Shown one piece after another: positions 1 through 9,807 of a stretch of 64,000 nt of DNA. The notes below the pieces were generated by a model that did not search any database, had not been told where the DNA came from, and saw nothing but the letters and a program-made list of their open reading frames with translations. Positions within the stretch are counted from its first letter, which is position 1, and every line of letters begins with the position of its first letter. This stretch comes from Streptomyces jeddahensis (lineage in GTDB: Bacteria > Actinomycetota > Actinomycetes > Streptomycetales > Streptomycetaceae): contig NZ_LOHS01000061.1 in NCBI RefSeq assembly GCF_001642995.1, positions 117,811 to 181,810 of the forward strand, read 5' to 3'. The position numbers were made by a program, and so were the translations under genes.

Positions 1-1
1 G

Positions 2-820
2 CGCCTGTGCCGTGAGGCCGTCACGCCGGCCGAGGTCGGACTGCCCGCCGGGCCGCGCCGCCGTACTCCCGGACTACGCCGCGCGGAGCTGGCGACACTT
101 GCCGGCGTCAGTGTCGAGTACGTCACCAGGCTGGAGCAGGGGCGGGATCGGCGGCCGTCACCGCAGGTGCTGTCAGCGCTGGCGGACGCGCTGCGGCTCA
201 CCGTCGGCGAGCGGGTCCACCTGCACCGGCTCGCCAAGGGCGCCGACGCGGGCTTCAGTTGCATGGGCGGGGCCGGGCCGAACAGGGTGGTGAGGCCCAC
301 CGTGCGGGCGCTTCTCGACCGGCTGGAACCGGCACCGGCCGTGGTGGTGAACCGGCTGAGCGAGATCCTGGCCTCAACGGACGGGTACCGGCGGCTGGCC
401 GAGCCGATCGGACTGCTGGACGACAGCAGGCCGAATATCGTGCGGTTCGTTTTCACCGATCCGCGGGCGCGCACCGCCTACCCGGACTGGGACCGAGTCG
501 CCGACGAACAGGTCGCGGCCCTCAAGCAGGGGCCGGGGCGAGCCGATGCCCATGTCGGCGCCCTGATGGACGAGTTGACCGTGTTGTGCGGGGCGGAGTT
601 CGCCGGGCGGCTGGAGACTCTGCCGGGGCTGCCGAGAGCGAGCGGGGTCATGCGGATGGTCCATCCGGAGGTGAAGGAGTTGCGGCTGGCGTACGAAATG
701 CTCGAACTGCCCGCCGACGACGACCAGCGGCTCATCGTCCACCTGCCGGCCGACGACGCGACCGCCGCCGCGCTCGACCGCCTCACCGGCCGCCACCCGG
801 GCGCCCTACGGGCAGTCTGA
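2..820 (+). CDS. XRE-family regulator, MmyB-like (5' end outside window)
   Basis: DNA-binding transcriptional regulator of the MmyB type: an N-terminal Cro/CI helix-turn-helix followed by a ligand-binding-like C-terminal domain. Frame 2 is open from the first base. It reads an HTH with RRAELATLAGVSVEYVTRLEQ (about bases 86-148), then a helical segment with ALADALRLTVGERVHLHRLA, which is the usual HTH-to-MmyB junction, and ends at TGA 818-820. The C-terminal domain keeps the DPRARTAYPDW and HPEVKELRLAYE blocks typical of this family. Members normally run 270-290 residues, so only a few N-terminal residues are missing. The gene faces the phosphatase at 976, tail to tail. Targets cannot be read from the sequence; relatives often regulate a neighbouring oxidoreductase that lies outside the window. 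A downstream ATG at 167 would lose most of the HTH, so it is not the start. Confidence 0.85.
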   Translation, partial: RLCREAVTPAEVGLPAGPRRRTPGLRRAELATLAGVSVEYVTRLEQGRDRRPSPQVLSALADALRLTVGERVHLHRLAKGADAGFSCMGGAGPNRVVRPTVRALLDRLEPAPAVVVNRLSEILASTDGYRRLAEPIGLLDDSRPNIVRFVFTDPRARTAYPDWDRVADEQVAALKQGPGRADAHVGALMDELTVLCGAEFAGRLETLPGLPRASGVMRMVHPEVKELRLAYEMLELPADDDQRLIVHLPADDATAAALDRLTGRHPGALRAV

Positions 821-907
821 ACGGCCAGCCAACTCCGTGGCTGGAGCCGCACAGCCGCACCGAACTGCGGCGTGTTCGACGGGGCGTCGGCGAGCGCGTC
901 CCGGCCT

Positions 908-975
908 CTGCCACGGAAGGCCTCCTGGCCTCCCTGCCGCGGAAGGGCGTCCCGGCCCCCCTGCCGCGGACGGGC
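908..975. repeat. Three imperfect 26-27 bp direct repeats in a convergent intergenic region
   Basis: Copies begin at 908, 934 and 961, each starting CTGCC(A/G)CGGA. The first copy contains a short AAGGCC-TCCT-GGCCT hairpin. The repeats fill the gap between the convergent genes ending at 820 and 976, so they may form the transcription end signal. There is no T-run, so this is only a suggestion. Confidence 0.45.
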
Positions 976-2799
976 TCATACCCTCGGGGTCGCCCCCAGT
1001 ATGTCCGTCCCCGTGATCGGTAGCGCCTCGAGCACCAGGATGGCTATGTCGTCTTTGATCGGCTCCGGGCTGAAGTCGTGAGTCGCCCGCCTGACGCGTT
1101 CGGCGACGGCCTGGGCTCCGAGACCGCCGCAGCCCCGCAGGATGTCGGCCAGGCCGTCGCCGTCGTCCAGCTGCCGCTTGCCACGGCGCCTTTCGGTCAC
1201 GCCGTCGGTGACGCAGAGCAGCGTCTCACCGGGTGCGAGGACGAAGGTGTCCGCGTGGAACTCGTAGTCCTGATCTATACCGAGCAGGATCTGGGGGGAG
1301 GCCGCGGGAACCACGGAACCGTCCGCGGTCAGACGAAGGGGTGGCGGGTGTCCCGCGCTGGCCACCCTGCAGCGTGCGCCGCCTGCGGCAGATTCGGGTT
1401 CCAGCTCTCCGTACAGCAGGCTCAGGAAACGCGGCAGAGGCTGCTCGCCGCCGCCCGCCCGCGCCTCGATGTCCTCCTCCACCAGCGCCTCGTTGAGCCT
1501 GGTGAGCACCGACTCCACACCGTGGCCCTCACGGGCCAGCAGCCGGACCAGATGGCGGGCCAGCCCGGTGATCGACATCGCCTCCGGGTCACTGCCGCAC
1601 ACGTCGCCCAGCAGGAAGCACCAGCGCGTCTGGCCCATCGGGAACAGATCGTAGAAGTCGCCTCCGACGGTCAGGCCCTCGCCGTGCGGCTCGTAGACGA
1701 TGGCACTGTCGACGCCGGGTATCCGCGCCAGGGACGGGGGCAACTGCCGGCGCTGGAGCGCCAGGCTGATGGTCGCCTGCCGGGTGTACTGCCGTGCGGT
1801 GGCCACGGCCTGGGCCACTCGCCGCGCCAGGTCCTCCAGGAGCCGCACCACACCCTCGGTCGGCTGCGCCACATCCGTACGGCCGAGCAGCAGCACTCCG
1901 TGATCGCGGCCATGGGCGACGAGGGGGAAGGCCAGCGCGGAACCGGCGGCCGTGTGGTCGTCCGCGAAGTCCGGCCAGGGCCAGGGGACGGCGGATCGGT
2001 CGAGTCCGGTCGGCGGAGACTGGCTCGTGAGTGCGGTGCGGAGCGCGGCGATCCGGCGCTCGTCGTTGTGCCAGACGTGGGACAGCCGCGGTCTTCCGCT
2101 CTCGGAACGCAGCCACACGGCACACCAGTCGGCGAGCCGGGGCACCAACAGCTGACCCGCGAGGGCGGCGACCATGTGCTCGTCGAGCTGTCCGGCGAAG
2201 AGTTCGCTGGATTCTGCGAGGAACGATGAGCCGCTGCGGTCGACCCACTCGGCAGTCCGGTAGCGGCCCTCTGCCGGCGGGGCCGGGCCGATGACCTCGG
2301 CGAAGCGCGGCTCACCGCCCAGTGTGCTGGAAGGGCTCGCGTCTGACTCGGACCTGTACGGGATGGCGTTCAACCGGAGCCAGACGATCTTTCGGGTGCG
2401 CTGATACGTCACGCCCCAGGATTCGGCGAGCGCTCCGAGCAGCTGGAGCCCGCGGCCGCGGCGCGGAGTGTCCGGGCCGCTGTACACGGCGCTGGCCGGA
2501 TGGCGGTCTGCCACCTCGATGATGACGCCTGGATCGTCGGCCACTGGACGGCAGCTGACCTCGACGGGTGTGCCGGCGTGCAGGACGGCGTTGGTGACCA
2601 GCTCGCTGACCAGGAGCACGGCATCGTCGACCAGCCGGTCGCGAGCCGTGACGGGCCCGAGGACCGCCGTCGCGCGCGGTGTGGAAAGGGCTGTGCGGAT
2701 GAACGCACGGGATGCGGCCGGAGCGTGCAGGCTTCCGGGCAGGGTGATCACCGAGGCGGACTCTTCCCGCGCATCCCGGACCGGCGGTACCCCTCCCAC
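976..2799 (-). CDS. SpoIIE-family serine phosphatase with N-terminal HATPase domain
   Basis: Predicted cytoplasmic PP2C/SpoIIE phosphatase of 607 aa, of the kind that dephosphorylates anti-anti-sigma factors in Streptomyces stress signalling. Domain order: RsbW-like histidine-kinase ATPase at about 20-145 (SELVTNAVLHAGTPVEV; GRGLQLLGALAESWGV), a GAF-like sensor at about 200-345, then SpoIIE at about 370-590 (GGDFYDLFPM, LLGDVCGSDPEA, SAGHPPPLRL, DDIAILVL). It starts at GTG 2799, with GAGGAA about 8 nt upstream. The order, with kinase domain first and phosphatase last, differs from the two larger SpoIIE proteins at 12259 and 15430. It is divergent from the poly-HAMP kinase across an 87-bp AT-rich gap, so the two probably share promoter control. 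There are no membrane segments. The partner sigma or anti-sigma factor is not in the window. Confidence 0.88.
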   Translation of the reverse strand: MGGVPPVRDAREESASVITLPGSLHAPAASRAFIRTALSTPRATAVLGPVTARDRLVDDAVLLVSELVTNAVLHAGTPVEVSCRPVADDPGVIIEVADRHPASAVYSGPDTPRRGRGLQLLGALAESWGVTYQRTRKIVWLRLNAIPYRSESDASPSSTLGGEPRFAEVIGPAPPAEGRYRTAEWVDRSGSSFLAESSELFAGQLDEHMVAALAGQLLVPRLADWCAVWLRSESGRPRLSHVWHNDERRIAALRTALTSQSPPTGLDRSAVPWPWPDFADDHTAAGSALAFPLVAHGRDHGVLLLGRTDVAQPTEGVVRLLEDLARRVAQAVATARQYTRQATISLALQRRQLPPSLARIPGVDSAIVYEPHGEGLTVGGDFYDLFPMGQTRWCFLLGDVCGSDPEAMSITGLARHLVRLLAREGHGVESVLTRLNEALVEEDIEARAGGGEQPLPRFLSLLYGELEPESAAGGARCRVASAGHPPPLRLTADGSVVPAASPQILLGIDQDYEFHADTFVLAPGETLLCVTDGVTERRRGKRQLDDGDGLADILRGCGGLGAQAVAERVRRATHDFSPEPIKDDIAILVLEALPITGTDILGATPRV

Positions 2800-2886
2800 G
2801 GGAGATTCCTCATTCCTTAGGGCGATCAGTGGTCGATCGGTGATTTTTAGACATTTACTGCTAATAGGTGGCGTAGGTCACATAGT
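2800..2886. promoter_or_regulatory. Divergent AT-rich promoter region
   Basis: This 87-bp gap lies between two divergent signalling genes. It is markedly AT-rich for this genome (a run around 2840-2870 includes GATTTTTAGACATTTACTGC) and must hold the promoters of both. I cannot assign convincing -35/-10 boxes. Confidence 0.5.
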
Positions 2887-5800
2887 ATGGCACCCGCTAC
2901 CAGCGTCATTGATCACATGAGAAGCGAGTTCATGGCGATTACTCCGGCTTCATCGGCCTCCTCCCCTGTCGAGCAGCGAGGGACAGCGCTCGGCTCCCAT
3001 GAATCCCGGCGACCCGCCGAATCCGCTCCCCAGCCGGTGTTGTCGGCTGGGGAGGAGAAGGTCAGCGCCGTCGGCTTGCGCTCCTTGCTCGCGGCGATGC
3101 ATGCACTGTGCGATGGCGATTTCACGGTGCGTGCGGATATCGCGAGCGAGGGTCTGGTCGGCGAGATGGCCGGGGTCTTCAACCAGCTCGTGACCCGCAA
3201 CGCCCACCTGGCGACGGAACTGCAGCGAGTGCGCCGCGAGGTGCTGCGGGAAGGCAGGCTGGACGAGCGGCTCGGCGCGAGCCCGGGCCAGGGGGCGTGG
3301 ACGACCAGCGTGGACGCGGCGAACCAGCTGATGGACGCGCTGACCGGCCCGGTCTCCAACGCCACACGTGTGCTGGACGCGATCGCGGCAGGCGATCTGA
3401 CCCAGCGCGTCGACCTGCATGACGGCAGCCGTGAGCTGCGCGGAGATCTGCGTCGGCTGGGAAACGGTGTGAACCGCACCGTGGACCAGCTGTCGCTGTT
3501 CACCGGTGAGCTGACCAGGATCGCCCGCGAGGTCGGCACCGAGGGCCGGCTCGGCGGGCGCGCGAAAATACAGGGGCTGTCCGGGAACTGGCGCGATGTG
3601 ACCGAGGCCGTCAACACCATGGCGTCACGGCTGACGGCCCAGGTGCGGGACATCGCCGTGGTGACCACCGCGGTCGCGCGAGGTGATCTCACCCGGCAGG
3701 TGACGGTCGAGGCCACCGGCGAGCTGCTGGAACTGAAGCTGACCGTGAACACGATGGTCGACCAGCTGTCCGCCTTCGCCGACGAGGTCACACGGGTGGC
3801 CCGCGAGGTCGGCACCGAGGGCGAGCTGGGCGGCCGGGCGCAGGTCCGCGGCGTCTCGGGCGTGTGGAAGGACCTGACGGACAACGTCAACTTCATGGCG
3901 TCGAACCTGACCTCTCAGGTCCGCAACATCGCCCAGGTCACCACGGCGGTGGCCAACGGCGACCTCTCGCAGAAGATCACGGTGGACGCCCGCGGCGAGA
4001 TCCTGCAGCTGAAGAGCACGGTCAACACGATGGTCGACCAGCTGTCCGCGTTCGCCGACGAGGTCACACGGGTGGCCCGCGAGGTCGGCACCGACGGGAA
4101 CCTGGGCGGCCGGGCGCAGGTCCGCGGCGTCTCGGGCGTGTGGAAGGACCTGACGGAGAACGTCAACTTCATGGCGGACAACCTGACCTCTCAGGTCCGC
4201 AACATCGCTCAGGTGGCCACTGCCGTCGCCAAGGGCGACCTGTCCAAGAAGATCGACGTGGAGGCCAAGGGCGAGATCCAGGAGCTGAAGACCACCATCA
4301 ACACGATGGTGGACCGGCTCTCGGAGTTCGCCGACGAGGTGACCCGCGTCGCCCGCGAGGTCGGCACCGACGGGAACCTGGGCGGCCAGGCGCAGGTCCG
4401 CGGCGTCTCGGGCGTGTGGAAGGACCTGACGGAGAACGTCAACTTCATGGCGGACAACCTGACCTCTCAGGTCCGCAACATCGCTCAGGTGGCCACTGCC
4501 GTCGCCAAGGGCGACCTGTCCAAGAAGATCGACGTGGAGGCCAAGGGCGAGATCCAGGAGCTGAAGACCACCATCAACACGATGGTGGACCGGCTCTCGG
4601 AGTTCGCCGACGAGGTGACCCGCGTCGCCCGCGAGGTCGGCACCGACGGGAACCTGGGCGGCCAGGCGCAGGTCCGCGGCGTCTCGGGCGTGTGGAAGGA
4701 CCTGACGGAGAACGTCAACTTCATGGCCCTGAACCTGACCTCTCAGGTCCGCAACATCGCCCAGGTCACCACGGCGGTGGCCAACGGCGACCTGTCCAAG
4801 AAGATCACCGTCGACGCCCGCGGTGAGATCCTGCAGCTCAAGGACACCGTCAACACGATGGTCGACCAGCTGCGCGCGTTCGCCGACGAGGTCACGCGCG
4901 TGGCGCGCGACGTCGGCACCGAGGGGCAGCTGGGCGGCCGGGCTCAGGTGCCGGGCGTCTCGGGCGTCTGGAAGGACCTGACGGACAACGTCAACTTCAT
5001 GGCGGACAACCTGACCTCTCAGGTGCGCAACATCGCCCAGGTCGCCACCGCCGTCGCCCAGGGGGATCTGTCCAAGAAGATCGATGTGGACGCGCGTGGC
5101 GAGATCCTGGAGCTGAAGACCACCATCAACACGATGGTGGACACGCTGTCCTCGTTCTCCGCCGAGGTGACCCGCGTCGCCCGCGAGGTCGGCAGCGAGG
5201 GCCGCCTCGGCGGTCAGGCCCGGGTCGAGGGCGTGTACGGCACATGGAAGCGGCTGACCACCAGCGTCAACGAGCTCGCCCTGAACCTGACCACCCAGGT
5301 GCGGGCCATCGCCGAGGTGGCATCCGCCGTCGCCCAGGGCGACCTGTCCGGCTCGATCTCCGTCGAGGCGCAGGGCGAGGTCGCCGAGCTGAAGAACAAC
5401 GTCAACCTCATGGTGGCGAACCTGCGGGAGACCACGCGCGCAAAGGACTGGCTGGAGTCCAACCTGGCCCGCATCGCCTCCCTCATGCAGGGGCACCGTG
5501 ACCTGGTCGAGGTCGCCGATCTGATCCTTCGCGAGCTCACTCCGCTGGTCAACGCCCAGTTCGGGGCCTTCTTCCTCGCCGCACCCGGGGCGAGGCCCGG
5601 CGAGGGCCTCGAGCTCATCGCCGGATACGGCACGGACCAGGACACCGCGCCGCTGCCGCATGCGGGAACCTGCGGCCGTGGCCTGGTCGCCCAGGCAGCC
5701 CTGGAGAAGAAGCGCGTCCTCATCAACGACGTCCCGCAGGACTACATCACCATCAACTCAGGCCTGGGCGCAGCTCCTCCGGCCAGCGTCGTCATCCTGC

Positions 5801-7551
5801 CGATCCTCTACGAGGACATGGTGCTCGGCGTGATCGAACTGGCCTCCTTCAGCCGGTTCAGCGAGGTGCACCTGGCCTTCATCGACCAGTTCGTCAACAC
5901 CATCGGTGTCTCGATCAACACGATCATCGCCAACGCCCGCACCGAGTCGCTGCTGTCCGAATCCCAGCGGCTCACCACCGAGCTGCGCCAGCGCTCGAAC
6001 GAACTCCAGCGTTCCAACGCGGCGCTGGAGGAGAAAGCGGCGCTGCTGGCGACGGCGTCGCAGTACAAGTCGGAGTTCCTGGCCAACATGTCCCACGAGC
6101 TGCGCACGCCGCTCAATTCGATGCTCATCCTGGCCCGGCTGCTCGCCGACAATCCCGAAGGCCTGCTGTCCGCCCAGGAGGTGCAGTTCGCCACCACCAT
6201 CCACCGCTCAGGCTCCGACCTGCTCCAGCTGATCAACGACATCCTCGATCTGTCGAAGATCGAGGCGGGCCGGATGGACGTCCGGCCACGCAATCTGCCG
6301 ATCATGAAGCTGCTCGACTACGTCCACGCGACCTTCCGGCCGCTCGCCATAGACCGCGGACTGTCCTTCGAGATAGCCACCGACGAGGACGTGCCGCGCG
6401 AGCTGTTCTCCGACGAGCAGCGCATCCAGCAGATCCTGCGCAACCTGCTCTCGAACGCCCTCAAGTTCACGTCGTCGGGCCAGGTGAAACTGCGTGTCGA
6501 GCGGGCGGACGGAATGGAGTTCACCGAGCAGACGCTGCGCGAGGCCGACGCTGTCGTCGCCTTCTCCGTGACGGACACCGGCATCGGCATCCCGCCGGAC
6601 AAACTCGCCGTGATCTTCGAGGCGTTCCAGCAGTCCGACGGCACCACCAGCCGCAAGTACGGCGGCACCGGGCTCGGCCTGTCCATCAGCCGGGAGATCG
6701 CCGGGCTGCTCGGCGGCCGGATCGTCGCCGAGAGCGAGGTCGGTGCCGGCTCCTGCTTCACCCTCTACCTCCCCGTGCACTACCAAGGGGTCGCCCCCGT
6801 GCCCGTGCCCGACCCCTCGACCGTCCGGGCCACCGACGCCACAGCGCCCACCGTGATTGCCGGCCCGAGCGGGCCGCTGCCCGACACCACCGGCCACGCG
6901 CCGGGCAACGTCTTCGTCAGCGGAGGCGACCCGGTCGGCCTCGCGACCCCGGGCAGCTCGGAGGGCCGCGACGACAGCTGGCCGGAGCTCGCACGTCTCG
7001 ACGAGTGGCAGGCCGGACGGGCTCGCCGCGTGCTGGCCGGGGGCCGCATCCTCATCGTCGACGACGACATCCGTAACGTCTTCGCGCTCACCCATGCGCT
7101 GGGCCGGGTCGGCGTGACCGTCACCTACGCGGAGGACGGCCGGGAGGGCCTGGACGCACTCCACCGCAATCCCGACGTGTCGCTGGTCCTGATGGACGTG
7201 ATGATGCCGGAGATGGACGGCTACGAAACCATCCGGGCCATCAGGAACACACCACGCCTGGCCACCTTGCCGATCATCGCGCTGACCGCCAAGGCCATGC
7301 CGGGCGACCGCGAGAACGCGCTCGACAGCGGTGCCGACGACTACGTGCCCAAGCCCGTGGACATCGACACTCTGCTGTCCTCCATCTGCGACCTGCTCGA
7401 TCCGCCCGGACGGGCGGACAACGCCAGGGAAGAGACGGAGACCGACGGCGGGGGCGCCGACACCCGCGGGAGCGACCAGGGCACAGGCGATGGAGTTCCC
7501 CCCTGCTCGAGCGGAACCGAGAGCTCGGGGGAGGGACAGGGGACGGCATGA
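2887..7551 (+). CDS. Soluble poly-HAMP hybrid histidine kinase
   Basis: Cytoplasmic hybrid kinase of 1554 aa, with an architecture like the fungal group III (Nik1/Os-1) osmosensor kinases. Residues about 60-860 form a HAMP array: one divergent unit, then eight units of about 92 aa with the cores GDL(S/T)xxI and [20 protein letters not shown] follows at about 870-1015. HisKA carries the phospho-acceptor His1070 ([12 protein letters not shown]). HATPase_c has the boxes [11 protein letters not shown] and [11 protein letters not shown]-terminal receiver has Asp1437 ([13 protein letters not shown]). No membrane segment is visible. Two adjacent HAMP units are identical in DNA (see the repeat entry). 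The stop overlaps the next gene's start (ATGA), so the receiver protein is translationally coupled and is the likely partner. The start is uncertain: ATG 2887 has no good SD, and ATG 2917 or 2932 are alternatives. Confidence 0.9.
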   Translation: MAPATSVIDHMRSEFMAITPASSASSPVEQRGTALGSHESRRPAESAPQPVLSAGEEKVSAVGLRSLLAAMHALCDGDFTVRADIASEGLVGEMAGVFNQLVTRNAHLATELQRVRREVLREGRLDERLGASPGQGAWTTSVDAANQLMDALTGPVSNATRVLDAIAAGDLTQRVDLHDGSRELRGDLRRLGNGVNRTVDQLSLFTGELTRIAREVGTEGRLGGRAKIQGLSGNWRDVTEAVNTMASRLTAQVRDIAVVTTAVARGDLTRQVTVEATGELLELKLTVNTMVDQLSAFADEVTRVAREVGTEGELGGRAQVRGVSGVWKDLTDNVNFMASNLTSQVRNIAQVTTAVANGDLSQKITVDARGEILQLKSTVNTMVDQLSAFADEVTRVAREVGTDGNLGGRAQVRGVSGVWKDLTENVNFMADNLTSQVRNIAQVATAVAKGDLSKKIDVEAKGEIQELKTTINTMVDRLSEFADEVTRVAREVGTDGNLGGQAQVRGVSGVWKDLTENVNFMADNLTSQVRNIAQVATAVAKGDLSKKIDVEAKGEIQELKTTINTMVDRLSEFADEVTRVAREVGTDGNLGGQAQVRGVSGVWKDLTENVNFMALNLTSQVRNIAQVTTAVANGDLSKKITVDARGEILQLKDTVNTMVDQLRAFADEVTRVARDVGTEGQLGGRAQVPGVSGVWKDLTDNVNFMADNLTSQVRNIAQVATAVAQGDLSKKIDVDARGEILELKTTINTMVDTLSSFSAEVTRVAREVGSEGRLGGQARVEGVYGTWKRLTTSVNELALNLTTQVRAIAEVASAVAQGDLSGSISVEAQGEVAELKNNVNLMVANLRETTRAKDWLESNLARIASLMQGHRDLVEVADLILRELTPLVNAQFGAFFLAAPGARPGEGLELIAGYGTDQDTAPLPHAGTCGRGLVAQAALEKKRVLINDVPQDYITINSGLGAAPPASVVILPILYEDMVLGVIELASFSRFSEVHLAFIDQFVNTIGVSINTIIANARTESLLSESQRLTTELRQRSNELQRSNAALEEKAALLATASQYKSEFLANMSHELRTPLNSMLILARLLADNPEGLLSAQEVQFATTIHRSGSDLLQLINDILDLSKIEAGRMDVRPRNLPIMKLLDYVHATFRPLAIDRGLSFEIATDEDVPRELFSDEQRIQQILRNLLSNALKFTSSGQVKLRVERADGMEFTEQTLREADAVVAFSVTDTGIGIPPDKLAVIFEAFQQSDGTTSRKYGGTGLGLSISREIAGLLGGRIVAESEVGAGSCFTLYLPVHYQGVAPVPVPDPSTVRATDATAPTVIAGPSGPLPDTTGHAPGNVFVSGGDPVGLATPGSSEGRDDSWPELARLDEWQAGRARRVLAGGRILIVDDDIRNVFALTHALGRVGVTVTYAEDGREGLDALHRNPDVSLVLMDVMMPEMDGYETIRAIRNTPRLATLPIIALTAKAMPGDRENALDSGADDYVPKPVDIDTLLSSICDLLDPPGRADNAREETETDGGGADTRGSDQGTGDGVPPCSSGTESSGEGQGTA
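4113..4727 (+). repeat. 276-bp exact tandem duplication of one HAMP unit
   Basis: Bases 4113-4451 are identical to 4389-4727 (339 bp at a period of 276, or 92 codons). The first differences are 4112 (g) against 4388 (a) on the left and 4452 (g) against 4728 (c) on the right. Other units of the array differ at many synonymous sites. The identity therefore points to a very recent in-frame duplication or gene conversion. Confidence 0.93.
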
Positions 7552-8144
7552 GCTTCAGCGCATCCGACAAGGGCGGCATTCTGATCGTCGACGACATGGA
7601 GGAGAACCTGATCGCGCTCGAGGCCGTCCTCAGCCCCCTCGAGCAGCAGATCATCCGGGCCTACTCCGGCGAGGAGGCGCTGAAGGCGATGCTGCGACAG
7701 GATTTCGCCGTCGTCCTGCTGGATGTCCTGATGCCGGGCATGGACGGCTTCGAGACCGCAGCCAACATCAAGCGCCTCGACCAGACCAAGGACGTTCCCA
7801 TCATCCTGCTGACCGGAACCGACGCCGACTCCGACGTCGCCTACCGGGGCTACGCGATCGGGGCCGCCGACTTCCTCACCAAGCCCATCGACCCCTGGGT
7901 GCTGCGCACGAAGGTCGGTGTCTTCCTGGAACTGCACCGCAAGAACCGTCAGCTCGCCCACCAAGCGGCGGAGTTGCGGCGCCTGTGGACCGAATCGGCA
8001 CGGTCCGAGCACCGCACGGAGGACGTCGCCGAGCTGCTGGCCAGGTCCGAGACCCTCCTGCGCCGCTGCGATGACCCTGACGCGGCCGGGCTCGCCGCCC
8101 GCGTCGCCGAGGTGCGTCACGCCATCCGAAACCTGCGGTGCTGA
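7548..8144 (+). CDS. Stand-alone response regulator (receiver plus helical tail)
   Basis: CheY-like receiver protein of 198 aa. Residues 10-130 form the receiver: the acidic pair in LIVDDMEEN, phospho-acceptor Asp59 (LLDVLMPGMDGFE), the Thr in LLTGTDAD and Lys in FLTKPIDPW. Residues about 135-198 are charged and helical (HRKNRQLAHQAAELRRLW) with no DNA-binding domain. ATG 7548 overlaps the kinase stop, with GAGGGACAGGGG just upstream. It probably exchanges phosphate with the kinase or acts through protein contacts. Its output is unknown. Confidence 0.9.
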   Translation: MSFSASDKGGILIVDDMEENLIALEAVLSPLEQQIIRAYSGEEALKAMLRQDFAVVLLDVLMPGMDGFETAANIKRLDQTKDVPIILLTGTDADSDVAYRGYAIGAADFLTKPIDPWVLRTKVGVFLELHRKNRQLAHQAAELRRLWTESARSEHRTEDVAELLARSETLLRRCDDPDAAGLAARVAEVRHAIRNLRC

Positions 8145-8380
8145 TCCGCGCTGGGACGTGGATCGGGTGGGGGAGCGGACGGAGCGGCGCGGCTTGCCCC
8201 GGGCCCGGTGGCGGCGGTGCTCCTACGTCGTCGTCACTGCGCCGGGTGTGGTGCACTGGGAGGAGAACGGCAGCGACATCGAGCCGGTGCGGGTAACCGT
8301 CCGTAGCCGACCTCGGCTCCGGGCCCGAGCACCCTGCCCCTTCCCAGGAGCAGCGCAGGAGCCGCGACCAAGGAGAGGCG
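8145..8380. other. Intergenic, no gene seen
   Basis: GC-rich gap of 236 bp between the receiver gene and the molybdenum hydroxylase operon. It presumably holds the operon promoter. Only the SD AAGGAGAG at 8368-8375 is clear. Confidence 0.4.
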
Positions 8381-9265
8381 ATGAAGCCGCCTCCATTCAC
8401 GTACTGCGACCCCGAATCCGTCGATGAGGCCGTCGCGCTCAAGAGCGAGTACGGCAGCGACTCCCTCGTCCTCGCGGGAGGACAGAGCCTTCTGCCCATG
8501 CTGAACATGCGGCTGGCCAGGCCGGAAGTGCTGATCGACATCAACAAGATCGGTGACCTGCAGAGGATCGAGCGCTGGGACGACATCCTGGAGGTCGGTG
8601 CCGGGGTTCGCCAGTACGAGCTGGAGGACCACCAGCTGGTCGGCGAACTGGTCCCGCTGCTGCCGGAGGCCACCGGCTACATCGGCCACATCGAGTGCCG
8701 CCATCGCGGCACGGTCGGCGGCAGCCTGGCGCATGCCCACTCCGCCGCCGAACTGCCGTGCACGGCGGTGGCGCTCGACGCGACGGTGGTCGTGCGGGGG
8801 CCGTCGGGCATCCGCACCATCGAGGCCCGGGACTTCTTCCAGGGCCGGATGACCACGGCCTTGGAGCCCGAGGAGGTCCTCGTCGCCGTCCGGTACCCGG
8901 TGACGCCGCAGGCCGCCGGCCACGGTTTCGTGGAGGTGGCCCGGCGCGCGGGCGACTTCGCGCTCGCGGGCGCCGCCGCGGTGGTGAACCTCGGCGAGGA
9001 CGGCTGTTTCACCTCCGTCTCCGTCGGCGTCTCGAGCATCTCCGACACGCCCGTCCGCGCCTCCGCGGTGGAGAGCGCGCTGATCGGTGAGGCCCCGACA
9101 GAGAACAACATCGCCAGGGCAGCCGAGGAGATCGTGCCCTCGGTGACCGCGGCGGACGACCTGCACGCCACGCACGACTACCGCCGGCACCTCGCCTCCG
9201 TCGTGGTGCGGCGCGCGATCACCGCGGCCGTGGCGCGCGCTCACGAGAGGAGGAACGGGACGTGA
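8381..9265 (+). CDS. Molybdenum hydroxylase, FAD-binding (medium) subunit
   Basis: FAD-binding subunit of a xanthine dehydrogenase/CO-dehydrogenase family enzyme, 294 aa. It carries electrons from the iron-sulfur subunit to FAD and an acceptor. The flavin loops are visible: LAGGQSLLPMLNMRLARP (residues about 31-48) and the block HRGTVGGSLAHAHSAAELP (about 107-125). A CO_deh_flav_C domain ends the protein. The start is ATG with AAGGAGAGGCG ahead. The stop overlaps the next start (GTGA), so the three subunit genes form one translationally coupled operon. No molybdopterin cytosine dinucleotide chaperone genes (coxG/coxF type) lie beside it. The substrate is unknown. Confidence 0.9.
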   Translation: MKPPPFTYCDPESVDEAVALKSEYGSDSLVLAGGQSLLPMLNMRLARPEVLIDINKIGDLQRIERWDDILEVGAGVRQYELEDHQLVGELVPLLPEATGYIGHIECRHRGTVGGSLAHAHSAAELPCTAVALDATVVVRGPSGIRTIEARDFFQGRMTTALEPEEVLVAVRYPVTPQAAGHGFVEVARRAGDFALAGAAAVVNLGEDGCFTSVSVGVSSISDTPVRASAVESALIGEAPTENNIARAAEEIVPSVTAADDLHATHDYRRHLASVVVRRAITAAVARAHERRNGT

Positions 9266-9807
9266 CGACCTCCAAGGCCTCCACGACCTCCATCGCCGCC
9301 AAGTACGGCACCGCCCGCCGGACCGTGACCGTGCACGTCAACGAGCGGGACGTCACCCGCGAGGTGTCGACCCGCACCACGCTCGCCGACTTCCTGCGCG
9401 ACGAACTCGGCCTGGTCAGCGTGCATCTCGGCTGCGAGCACGGCGAGTGCGGATCCTGCACCGTCCTCTTCGACGGCCACTCCGTACGCTCCTGCCTGAT
9501 GCTGGCCGTCCAGACGGACGGGCACACGGTCGAGACCGTCGAGAGCCTGGCCGGCAACCCGGCGGAGCTGCACCCCATCCAAGAGGCCTTCGCCGAGGAG
9601 CAGGGGCTGCAGTGCGGCTTCTGCACGCCCGCGATGGTGCTGCGTACCAAGGAGATCATCGAGACCGGTCGTGATCGGGAGTTGACCGATGCAGAGGTGC
9701 GCCACGAGATCTCCGGCATCCTGTGCCGCTGCACCGGCTACCAGAACATCGTCCGTGCGGTCCAGTCGGCCCAGCGACGATGCCGGGGGGGAGGTCGTGA
9801 CGCATGA
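9262..9807 (+). CDS. Molybdenum hydroxylase, [2Fe-2S] (small) subunit
   Basis: Electron-transfer subunit of 181 aa. The N-terminal ferredoxin-like cluster has Cys58, Cys63, Cys66 and Cys78 (CEHGECGSC then SC). The second, helical cluster is LQCGFCTPAMVL with ILCRCTGYQNIVRAV. It passes electrons from the molybdenum centre to the FAD subunit. GTG 9262 overlaps the FAD-subunit stop, and its own stop overlaps the large subunit ATG 9804. The extra 15-20 N-terminal residues rich in Thr/Ala are not a Tat signal, so the complex should be cytoplasmic. Confidence 0.92.
   Translation: MTTSKASTTSIAAKYGTARRTVTVHVNERDVTREVSTRTTLADFLRDELGLVSVHLGCEHGECGSCTVLFDGHSVRSCLMLAVQTDGHTVETVESLAGNPAELHPIQEAFAEEQGLQCGFCTPAMVLRTKEIIETGRDRELTDAEVRHEISGILCRCTGYQNIVRAVQSAQRRCRGGGRDA

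Noticed and set aside
3490..5420. CRISPR-like array suggested by regularly spaced similar sequences
   Set aside because: The repeats are in-frame 276-bp coding units of a HAMP domain, not short repeats with unique spacers.
3625..5661. 678-aa open frame antisense to the poly-HAMP kinase
   Set aside because: Leu/Asp/His/Gly-rich repetitive translation is the complement of the HAMP array; no SD or domain. GC bias keeps the opposite frame open.
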